Assembly: GCA_031254225.1 (NCBI GenBank)
Contig: JAIRUU010000063.1
Coordinates: 1 to 21,639, forward strand
Source: Candidatus Elusimicrobium euhamitermitis
GTDB taxonomy: Bacteria; Elusimicrobiota; Elusimicrobia; Elusimicrobiales; Elusimicrobiaceae
Length of the DNA stretch: 21,639 nucleotides
Direction of reading: 5' to 3'
Shown here piece by piece: positions 5,597 through 13,561 of this stretch (its first letter is position 1; each line of letters begins with the position of its first letter). The notes under the pieces were generated by a model. That model made no database searches. It was not told where the DNA came from and was given only the letters and a program-made list of their open reading frames with translations. Position numbers and translations under genes: made by a program.

Positions 5597-8500
5597 TTAT
5601 TTCTCCCTGATAAATTTCTGGTAGAAAAACGAAACGCCTATAAGCATTACAGCCGTTCCTATAAACGCCGCTATTCTGTAAAGCCCGCCCAGCCGCCAGA
5701 GGTCTATAAAGAACAACTTAAACACGACTGCCATCAAAAGACCCATGCTTGCAAGACGCAGCGGTTTGCTTGATTTTTTAAGCCCTATCACCATAAAGAC
5801 CAAACCTTCAACGGCCCAGAATATCGTTATCCACTGCCCTTTAAACTGCACCGGCACGGCGATAACCATCAGCGCGAACGCGGTTGCGCCGGAAAGAAAA
5901 CGGAAATTCCCGTTTTCCTGTTTTTTATCCGCTGCATATTTACAAACGCCGTAAACCGCAGCCCATAATACCGGCCACAGGCCGCGCGCGGCGGGCATAA
6001 AATCATATTTTTGCACAATTAATTCCGTCATCACAAAACCAGTCAGACCGGCAATATAGGCAATGCCGTAAAGTATATTTTTATCTTTTTCCCCGCTTAA
6101 AAACGCCGGCAGCATAAACATAACGGACATGATAAAAACATACGCAATCCCGGGCGCGGGCGCGGAAGACGGCAGCAGCGCCTGCGTCAACAGCGCGCCG
6201 GCGAAAACCGCTATATTTGCCGTCTGCTTATTAGTCTTATGGTTAAACCATAAATACAACGCGGAAATAACCGCGACATACGCGAAAGCCGTATTAAAAT
6301 TAATAAGCCCCGCGAACAACATATAAAACGCCGATATGCTTATGATATAAGTAACGTCGCTTTCCAGAACTTTATCTTTGCGCGCGCGCATATAATCCGT
6401 AAGCCCGTAAATTACCGCGAGGACAAAAAACAAACTTACCATGGCCGCGTTAAAATACGGCCTGAAGTCCAGGCATAAAAATGCGTAAACAAACGTAAAC
6501 GCGCCCGCAACTTTAAACTGTACGTTATAAAGAGCCTTATCTTTATACGCGAGATACGCCAGGGCCAAACTCATAAACAGCACCATGCCGGCTGAAGTAA
6601 AAAATGCCTCTTTTGGCAAACCAGTAAAAAGCAAAATGCCTGCCGTTAAAAACGCGCTTGCTGATATTTTAGCCAAATTTTCTTTTATGCCCTTAAGCTG
6701 CGTGAGCGCGAAATAAAAAACCGCAAAAGGCAGCAAAATACCGGCCTTCATATAAATATTAACGTCCGCATGCGAAAGCCGCGAGAGCGCGAACAAGAAC
6801 GTAATTACCGTCATGGCCAAAACGTAAACTCCCTGCTTTTTACGTCTGTAAATAAGCGCGGTAAGCATTACGCTTGACATCAGCAGAAAGCCAAATCCGC
6901 CGTAAACAACCTGCGCGCTCTGCGCTATCGCCGTCGTCATAAAAGAAACGCAGACCATGCCGGCGAGCACAAAGAAACCGGCCGGACCGTCCTCTTCTTC
7001 CGTCTCATATTTGCGCATGACAAAAGCGAGCGCGGCGTATAAAACGCTGAAAAAAGCGAATACGCCGAGGATTACGAAAATATTATAAGCGTTATAATAG
7101 CTTCCCATCCAGACAAGTTCCGCCATAAACGTCGCGGCGGAAATATAGGCGAGCAGCGTTTTGCCGTAATTTTTTTTATCGTCAAAAATCACAAATAATA
7201 TTAAAGCGTTTATTAAAAGCGTCAGCGTGAAACCCGAGCCGAAACCTATCCACAGCCCTCCCGTTTTCTGAAGCATAAAAACGGGTACTATCATGGAGGC
7301 CAGAATATAATAGACAAAAATATTTTTAATATTTTTATCTTCGTTAAACCGCGTCATGATAAGCGTAAGGAACGGTATTATAACGGCCATGGCCGCCCAG
7401 ACAGCCGCTATCAATACCAGCGACGGCTCCAGATGGGATACGTTCCACATCAACAGCGACAGCAGCGCGGAGGCAAGCGGTATATATAAAAATTTCCCGT
7501 TCTCTTTCATGTTAAGCGTAAAATAAACCGCCGCGCCGTACATAAGCGTCATGAACAGCGAGCACTTGAACACAAGCACAGGGTCCGGCCGGAAATTAAT
7601 GTAGAGATAGACAATGCTTAAAAACGGCAGCGTCAGCGCGAAGACGTAATGCCGCGCGTCTTTTTTAAGCGTCTGCCCAATCTTAGCCAAAATAAAATTG
7701 AAAACGGAAAATCCGCCCAGAACAAATATCAGCGTATTTACACCGAGGCTCTCGCTCTTCAACGCCCAGGCGAATAAAGCGAAGAATGCAATATAAGCAA
7801 TCCACGGCCTGAACGCTTTTTGTTCTTCTTCAATAAAATTAAAAATATTTAAAACCGCAAGCGCGCCGAAGAGAAAATACGGCAAAATACCGCCGTAAAC
7901 CGCTCCGGCCATGACGGAAAACGCGGCAACGCCGGCCACGTTTAACGAGCCTCGCAGGTTGTGCTCTCCGTCTTTTTTAAATATATTCCATACCAGAAAA
8001 CCCGACGGCAAAATGAGCAGGGAAATTATATTTTTATAACCGGCCGCCGCCGAAAACGCGGCAAGCGCCGCCGCGCCCGTCATTACCGCGGAGGCGAAAG
8101 ACATAAAATATTTCTCTTCCGCCAGTTTAAAAATAACGACGGGAAGAAGCATAAGATAAATTCCCGTCCAAAACGTCGTCTGCCCCGTATAACCCGCAAA
8201 AACAATGACGCCGCACAATGCGCCGCACAGAATAAACATTTTAATAAACGCCCGTGTGGCTACGGTAAATTCTTCTTTATATTTAATTAGAATAAACGCC
8301 GCGCCGCACAGAAAAACAGTCGTTATGGTTATCAGCGAAACATATTTGTCCGCCGAAAAGAAAGCGACAAACCAGCCGGCAGTAATCAAAAAAGTTCCGG
8401 CGGCGCATACTTTAACCACAATGTCCCATTTATTTTTTACGGCGGAAGCTATCGCGCCCGCGTCAAGGATAAAAATAAAACCGAACACAAGCAGCTGCCT

Positions 8501-9412
8501 TTCATAAGGCAGATTATAAATAAAAGGCAGCATGAAACCCGCGACGCTGGACAGCACGGCCACCGCCTTTGACTTAGTATAATGCGCCAGCAGATAACCG
8601 CCCAAAGATACAAACGACATAAGAACAAACGCCGTCTCCAAAGAAATAAAATTATAAAAATACTGCGCCGCAAACACCGTCGCGTACAGTATAGCCACGC
8701 CGCAGGCGGCCAGAGTATCCGCCGTGGTTTTTAGCTTTTCCTGTTTTATAAACAGGCTGCCGGCTATGCAGCCGAAACCGGCCGCCGCGCCCATAAAAAT
8801 CCTGAGCCACGGTTTTATAAGGTCATTATCTATTGAATACTTTACGAGAAACGCTATTCCGATAAACAAAGCTATGCCGCCCAGCCATGAAAATAATTTC
8901 GCGCCGGTAAACATTTCCCAGTCAATTTTAGGCGCGGTAAAACGCGGTTTTATTTCCTTGACTTCCGGCGTTTTCTCCGGCGCGGGAATAACTTCTTCCG
9001 CCATATTCACCGGCTGCAAAACAGACTGCGGTTCCGCCGCAGGCTGAACCGCCGGCGCAATTTCTTCCGCCGCGGGCGCGGGAATTTCCGAAGGCTGCGC
9101 CGGACCGCCAGGCACGCCGTAGCCCCTGTCTTTTACCGTAGGAACAAAATGACGCGCGCCGACATAGAACGGGGCCGGCTCCTCGCGGTCCGGCGGCGGA
9201 GCCGCGGGCGTTTGCGGAGGTTCCGCGGACTGCGCTGGCGCGGGCTTTTCAGCTTGCGGCGCAACGGCCGGTTTGATCTGCCCGCCTTTTTCAAGCTCTC
9301 TCAATCTAAGCTCAAGTTCCGCTATTTTCTTTGTCAAAAAATTAATGTCGGCCCTGCTGACAACAGGCCTGAACAAAGCAATTAAAGCTAAAATAAAAGC
9401 AATGATTCCCAT
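5597..9412 (-). CDS. DUF2339 giant polytopic membrane protein
   Basis: 1271-residue inner-membrane protein of the DUF2339 family, function unknown. Order: an N-terminal membrane helix (about 3-19), a short charged coiled coil (about 20-43, LTKKIAELELRLRELEKG), a Pro/Ala/Glu-rich linker (about 45-160), then the family's signature block starting at about 162 (KIDWEMFTGAKLFSWLGGIA, GIAFLVKYSIDN), then a continuous series of hydrophobic helices to the C-terminus, more than 25 by eye. Conserved family elements such as DTLAACGVAILYATVF are present. No catalytic motif is seen. Start ATG 9412 has GGAG eight bases upstream. The gene lies 91 bases downstream of the acyltransferase gene on the same strand without a visible terminator between them, so partial co-transcription is possible. 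Confidence 0.88.
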   Translation of the reverse strand: MGIIAFILALIALFRPVVSRADINFLTKKIAELELRLRELEKGGQIKPAVAPQAEKPAPAQSAEPPQTPAAPPPDREEPAPFYVGARHFVPTVKDRGYGVPGGPAQPSEIPAPAAEEIAPAVQPAAEPQSVLQPVNMAEEVIPAPEKTPEVKEIKPRFTAPKIDWEMFTGAKLFSWLGGIALFIGIAFLVKYSIDNDLIKPWLRIFMGAAAGFGCIAGSLFIKQEKLKTTADTLAACGVAILYATVFAAQYFYNFISLETAFVLMSFVSLGGYLLAHYTKSKAVAVLSSVAGFMLPFIYNLPYERQLLVFGFIFILDAGAIASAVKNKWDIVVKVCAAGTFLITAGWFVAFFSADKYVSLITITTVFLCGAAFILIKYKEEFTVATRAFIKMFILCGALCGVIVFAGYTGQTTFWTGIYLMLLPVVIFKLAEEKYFMSFASAVMTGAAALAAFSAAAGYKNIISLLILPSGFLVWNIFKKDGEHNLRGSLNVAGVAAFSVMAGAVYGGILPYFLFGALAVLNIFNFIEEEQKAFRPWIAYIAFFALFAWALKSESLGVNTLIFVLGGFSVFNFILAKIGQTLKKDARHYVFALTLPFLSIVYLYINFRPDPVLVFKCSLFMTLMYGAAVYFTLNMKENGKFLYIPLASALLSLLMWNVSHLEPSLVLIAAVWAAMAVIIPFLTLIMTRFNEDKNIKNIFVYYILASMIVPVFMLQKTGGLWIGFGSGFTLTLLINALILFVIFDDKKNYGKTLLAYISAATFMAELVWMGSYYNAYNIFVILGVFAFFSVLYAALAFVMRKYETEEEDGPAGFFVLAGMVCVSFMTTAIAQSAQVVYGGFGFLLMSSVMLTALIYRRKKQGVYVLAMTVITFLFALSRLSHADVNIYMKAGILLPFAVFYFALTQLKGIKENLAKISASAFLTAGILLFTGLPKEAFFTSAGMVLFMSLALAYLAYKDKALYNVQFKVAGAFTFVYAFLCLDFRPYFNAAMVSLFFVLAVIYGLTDYMRARKDKVLESDVTYIISISAFYMLFAGLINFNTAFAYVAVISALYLWFNHKTNKQTANIAVFAGALLTQALLPSSAPAPGIAYVFIMSVMFMLPAFLSGEKDKNILYGIAYIAGLTGFVMTELIVQKYDFMPAARGLWPVLWAAVYGVCKYAADKKQENGNFRFLSGATAFALMVIAVPVQFKGQWITIFWAVEGLVFMVIGLKKSSKPLRLASMGLLMAVVFKLFFIDLWRLGGLYRIAAFIGTAVMLIGVSFFYQKFIREK

Positions 9413-9438
9413 AATTTTCTCCGTTATTTGTTTTTCTT

Positions 9439-9444
9439 ATTATA
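9439..9444 (-). promoter_or_regulatory. Candidate -10 box for the DUF2339 gene
   Basis: TATAAT on the minus strand (complement of ATTATA), about 27 bases before the start codon. No convincing -35 lies at 16-18 bases, so this is tentative. Confidence 0.3.
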
Positions 9445-9503
9445 TAAATAACTTATTTTTACGTCTTGCCAAAACATAGTTTAATTTTAATTACCAATAT
9501 TTA

Positions 9504-12500
9504 TTATAAGGCCATGTGCGACAGTTTTACATAGTCTGTTTTGCCGGTGCCCATTAGCGGAATTTCTTCCAGCACTTTTATATTTCTCGGCACGGAAAGT
9601 TCGCTTAAACCCTGCTCCTTAAAAGCCGCAAGCAATTCGCCAAACGCCGCAGTTTTACGCGTGGTAAACAAAACCAGCTGCTCGCCTTTCTTTTCGTCAG
9701 GGATAGAAACGACGGCGTGCATTTCCTGCGGCCATAATTTATTTACCGCGGTTTCAACGGCGCTGAGCGAAATCATCTCGCCCGCTATTTTTGAAAAACG
9801 CTTCGCGCGGCCTTTTATTGAAACAAAACCGTCCGCGTCTATGTTCACGATATCGCCGGTATCATACCAGCCGTCCTGCGGCGGCTGGATTACGCCAGGC
9901 TTGTCCTCTTTCAGGTAGCCGAGCATTATGTTTTTACCTTTGACAAACATCCGTTTGCCTTCGTCCATGCCAGGCACCGCCTCAAGCCTGGCTTCTATGC
10001 CCGGCAGCAGGCGGCCGACTGTGCCGCGCTTAAAATACATCGGCGTGTTTATGGACAGTGCGGGCGCGGTTTCCGTCGCGCCGTAACCTTCCAAAACTCG
10101 TATGCCGAAAGTATCGGTAAAAGTTCTGTAAGTTTCTTCTTTCAGTTTTTCCGCGCCAGCCACCGCTAGGCGCACAGAATAAAAATCATACGGATGCGCG
10201 GTTTTTGCGTAACCGCTTAAAAAAGTATCAGTGCCGAATATTACGGTGGCGTTTCTGTCGTAAATAAGTTCCGGCACAATGCGGTAATGCAAAGGGGACG
10301 GATATAAAAATACTTTTATGCCGGAAAGCAGCGGCAGCATAAGCCCGCCGGTCAGGCCGAAAGAATGGAATATGGGCATAGCGTTAAAAACGCTGTCCGC
10401 CAGGCCAAAGTCCAGCACGCTTTGAAGCTGGGTGCGGTTTGCCTGAATATTTTCGTGGCTTAAAACAACGCCTTTGGGCGTGCCTTCGGAGCCGCTGGTA
10501 AATAAAACCACGGCGGGGTCCTTCGGCGTGACTCCGCCGCGCGCGTTTTTATAATATCTGCGCGGGAAGCAAGAGGCAATCAGCGCAATAATTTTATCTT
10601 TAAAAGTTATCTGTTTTTTAATATTTTCAAGATAAATTATTTTTATGCCCGTCGCTTCCATGGCTTTCACGGTTTCCGCCAGATTTGCCTTCTCAACAAA
10701 TTCTTGAGACGTATAAACATTTTTTATCTGAGCCGCTTTGCAGCAGGAAAGCATATTTTTTACGCCCGTGGAAAAATTGAGCATGCACGGCGTTATATTA
10801 AATGCGCGCAGGCCGAAAAACGCGCCCGCTGCCGCGACGGAATTGGGCAGCATAAAACCCGCGTATCCGCCCTGTTTGTTATATTTTGAAAATTGTTTGC
10901 CTAGCGCGAAACAAAGCGTCAGAAATCTGCCGAAATTAAGCGGCTCCATGTTAATATCTTCAATGATATTTTTGTTTCTGCCGACCAAATCTTTTGCGTC
11001 CAGCAGCGAATCAAACAAAGTTTCGTCCGTGCTGGCCGCGGAATATTTCATTTCGGACATAATGTCGTAAAGCCGCCTGGCGGAGGCCGTCCTGCGGCCG
11101 CGGCCCTGCAAAGTTTCAGGCAGGTTAAGTTTTGTTACGGGTAAAATATTAATGGTTATTTTGCTCTGCGGCCGCGTTTTAAATTTTGTGCCGAAGCGCG
11201 AGAACACGGAATACTGGCTACCGTCTATGCATACGGGCAGTATTTTCGCGCTGCTTTTGTCGGCAATCATAGCGGGGCCCGGATAAATTTTCATCAACGC
11301 GCCCGTCGTGGTTATTCTGCCTTCCGGAAAAATTACAACGCGGTTGCCGTTCTTCACTTCCTCTATTATTGATTTGACGCCCATGGGATTTACGGGGTCT
11401 ATCGGAAAATATTTTACAAGGTGAAGCACGGGCTTAACCCACCATAAACGCGTGACAAAAGTATTTATCGCAAAATAAAATTTGCCGGGCATATACGTCC
11501 ATATCAGCACGGCGTCTAAGAAAGAAGTATGGTTTGCTATTATTATCATATTGCCTTTGGCGTTTTCCATATTCTCAAGACCCGTGATTTTTACGCCGTA
11601 AACCAAATCCAAAACGCGCTTTACAATCATTCTAACGATATGCTCCGGCAGCAGGCCGGCAATGTAAATTGCCACGACGGTGTTAACTATCGCGATAAAC
11701 GTAAAAATAGCCGGAATGCCGAAACCGAGCGCGAACAACCCAGCGCACACGCCGCTGCCGGCCACCATAAATAAAGCGTTAACGATATTGTTGGTGGCTA
11801 TAACGCGGGAGCGCATTTTTTCGCCCGCAAGCATTTGCAGCAAAGCGTTTAACGGCACCACGTATAACCCGCCGAGGAACGCGAAGAAAAATAAATCCAG
11901 TGATATTCTCCGCCCGCTCCACGCGGACAGCAAAACTTTATAATTAACCGCCGTTTCAGGCGCGATAAAATGTTTTGACGCAAAAGCAAGGTCCGCTATA
12001 AACACCGTCATAAGAATAATGCTTAAAGGCACATATTTGCTGCTTACTTTGCCTTTTAACAAAAACTGGCAGACTATTGCGCCGAGCCCCGTACCGGCGG
12101 AAAATAAAGTAAATAAATATGTCTGGACGGTAGCGTCACCGTTCAAAATATCTTTTGCAAAAGACGGCATTTGGGAAATAAATACGGAGCCCAGCAGCCA
12201 AAACCACGATATACCCAAAATGCTGAGGAAAATTTCTCTTCTGCGTTTTATAAATTTAATATTTTTCCACGTGGCGGCCAGAAAATTTTTGTTTATCGTA
12301 ATATCCGGCGACGCGGCCGCTATTTTAGGTATAAACAAACTTGCCAAAACCCCCACTACGCCGACGGCTCCGATTAACAAAAACAGCGTTGAAAGTCTGC
12401 CGCTCTGGAGATTCATTATTACGCCGCTCACTATAATACCCTGCAAAATAGCGGCGTAAGTGCCGGCTTCAATAAGACCGTTGCCGGCAATAAGCTCGTC

Positions 12501-12917
12501 CTCTTTCAAAACGTCGGGCAGAATGCTGTATTTGACAGGCCCGAACGCGGCGGACTGCGTGCCCATTAAAAATAAAACAAAAAGCAGAATATACGGATTT
12601 TCAAAATGAAAACCTAAAATTACCAGAGCGACGCTTAACAGTTCGCTGAATTTAATTATTTTTATCATCAGGTCTTTGCGGTATTTATCCGCAAACTCGC
12701 CCGCCGTGGAAGAAAACAGGAAAAACGGCAGCATGAACAGCCCCAGCGCAAGCGAAACAATAATGCTCTTTGCGCCCTTGGACATTGTCGTTAACCCGTA
12801 CATTACAAAAAGGGCCATGGAGTTGCGGAATAAATTGTCGTTAAACGCGCCCAGATACTGGGTTATATAAAACGATAAAAAAGACCGTCTGAATATTATC
12901 CTTAGCAAGCTTTTCAT
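9504..12917 (-). CDS. aas: Fused lysophospholipid transporter / acyltransferase / acyl-ACP synthetase
   Basis: 1137 residues, three modules in order. Residues 10-425 are a 12-helix MFS transporter of the LplT type (QYLGAFNDNLFRNS, then FGPVKYSILPD). Residues 435-640 are a PlsC-type acyltransferase with NHTSFLD (H463, D468) and FPEGR (530-534). Residues 655-1135 are an adenylating acyl-CoA/ACP synthetase with P-loop TSGSEGTPKG (807-816), GYGATE (944-949), YDTGD (1018-1022) and the C-terminal lysine K1126. In E. coli, LplT imports lyso-phosphatidylethanolamine and the separate two-domain Aas re-acylates it; here both functions are on one chain, so a direct flip-then-acylate route in the inner membrane is inferred. 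All key residues are intact. The start overlaps the marR stop (ATGA), so the two are translationally coupled. The gene symbol is by analogy with the Aas part. Confidence 0.9.
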   Translation of the reverse strand: MKSLLRIIFRRSFLSFYITQYLGAFNDNLFRNSMALFVMYGLTTMSKGAKSIIVSLALGLFMLPFFLFSSTAGEFADKYRKDLMIKIIKFSELLSVALVILGFHFENPYILLFVLFLMGTQSAAFGPVKYSILPDVLKEDELIAGNGLIEAGTYAAILQGIIVSGVIMNLQSGRLSTLFLLIGAVGVVGVLASLFIPKIAAASPDITINKNFLAATWKNIKFIKRRREIFLSILGISWFWLLGSVFISQMPSFAKDILNGDATVQTYLFTLFSAGTGLGAIVCQFLLKGKVSSKYVPLSIILMTVFIADLAFASKHFIAPETAVNYKVLLSAWSGRRISLDLFFFAFLGGLYVVPLNALLQMLAGEKMRSRVIATNNIVNALFMVAGSGVCAGLFALGFGIPAIFTFIAIVNTVVAIYIAGLLPEHIVRMIVKRVLDLVYGVKITGLENMENAKGNMIIIANHTSFLDAVLIWTYMPGKFYFAINTFVTRLWWVKPVLHLVKYFPIDPVNPMGVKSIIEEVKNGNRVVIFPEGRITTTGALMKIYPGPAMIADKSSAKILPVCIDGSQYSVFSRFGTKFKTRPQSKITINILPVTKLNLPETLQGRGRRTASARRLYDIMSEMKYSAASTDETLFDSLLDAKDLVGRNKNIIEDINMEPLNFGRFLTLCFALGKQFSKYNKQGGYAGFMLPNSVAAAGAFFGLRAFNITPCMLNFSTGVKNMLSCCKAAQIKNVYTSQEFVEKANLAETVKAMEATGIKIIYLENIKKQITFKDKIIALIASCFPRRYYKNARGGVTPKDPAVVLFTSGSEGTPKGVVLSHENIQANRTQLQSVLDFGLADSVFNAMPIFHSFGLTGGLMLPLLSGIKVFLYPSPLHYRIVPELIYDRNATVIFGTDTFLSGYAKTAHPYDFYSVRLAVAGAEKLKEETYRTFTDTFGIRVLEGYGATETAPALSINTPMYFKRGTVGRLLPGIEARLEAVPGMDEGKRMFVKGKNIMLGYLKEDKPGVIQPPQDGWYDTGDIVNIDADGFVSIKGRAKRFSKIAGEMISLSAVETAVNKLWPQEMHAVVSIPDEKKGEQLVLFTTRKTAAFGELLAAFKEQGLSELSVPRNIKVLEEIPLMGTGKTDYVKLSHMAL

Positions 12918-13402
12918 TTTTGCTCCTTATAAATTTTATCCAAATCAAAAAACCAATTTTTTAATATGCCGGACATTCTTTCCTGATTGGCGGCGGAGAT
13001 TAAATCAGTCCGTTTTTTTAATAATTTATCATATTCAGGCCAGAGTTTTTCAATAAACGCTCTGCCCCGCGGCGTTATTTTTACGACATTTTCCCTGCGG
13101 TTATTTTTATTCTGCGCGCGCGTTATCAGTTTGTCTTTATATAAACTTTCAACCAGTTTGGTCACGTTGCCTGCCGTCGTAATCAGGCGCCTTCCTAATT
13201 CCACCTGGTTTATGCCTCTGCCTTCGTTTTGGAAAGCCGCAACCATTAAAATGTTAAACTTCGGGCCGCTGAAATTGTACTTTTGAAAATAAACCGAAAT
13301 CTCGCGCTCCAACATGCCGTAAATCATGGCCATGACATAAATTATATTCTCGTACCTGCGCCCTTTTTCCTGCAAAATACCGTACCGTTCAAAATTATCC
13401 AT
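12914..13402 (-). CDS. MarR-family transcriptional regulator
   Basis: 162-residue winged-helix regulator. Seen: an N-terminal dimerisation helix, a helix-turn-helix (NQVELGRRLITTAGNVTKLV) followed by LYKDKLITR, the wing with NRRENVVKITPRG (the D/NxRxxxVxLTxxG pattern of MarR proteins), and a C-terminal dimerisation helix. It binds DNA as a dimer and usually responds to small aromatic or lipid-like ligands. It precedes and overlaps the phospholipid acyltransferase gene, so it probably controls that gene and itself; fatty acids or acyl thioesters are plausible effectors (inference). Start ATG 13402 has a strong GGAGG four bases upstream. Confidence 0.9.
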   Translation of the reverse strand: MDNFERYGILQEKGRRYENIIYVMAMIYGMLEREISVYFQKYNFSGPKFNILMVAAFQNEGRGINQVELGRRLITTAGNVTKLVESLYKDKLITRAQNKNNRRENVVKITPRGRAFIEKLWPEYDKLLKKRTDLISAANQERMSGILKNWFFDLDKIYKEQK

Positions 13403-13421
13403 ACGACCTCCAGTTTTAAAT

Positions 13422-13450
13422 AGTATATAAGTAAATTATTTATTTGTCAA
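13422..13450 (-). promoter_or_regulatory. Near-consensus sigma-70 promoter of marR-aas
   Basis: On the minus strand TTGACA (13445-13450) and TATACT (13422-13427) are separated by exactly 17 bases, with the start codon 19 bases beyond the -10. The -35 is perfect. An AT-rich spacer could hold the MarR operator, but no clear inverted repeat stands out. Confidence 0.78.
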
Positions 13451-13512
13451 CAGTTTCTTTAGAAAGTATTAAATATACAAAATAATGCGGCAATCAAAAA
13501 CATTAAATGTTA

Positions 13513-13518
13513 TATAAT
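13513..13518 (+). promoter_or_regulatory. Candidate -10 of the EAL gene
   Basis: TATAAT 43 bases before the start codon, directly after the inverted repeat AACATT-A-AATGTT (13499-13511) that sits in the spacer and might be an operator. No good -35 is seen. Confidence 0.4.
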
Positions 13519-13561
13519 TAAAACTAATCAGGTAAATCCGCTAAAACGTAAAGGAATTTAC

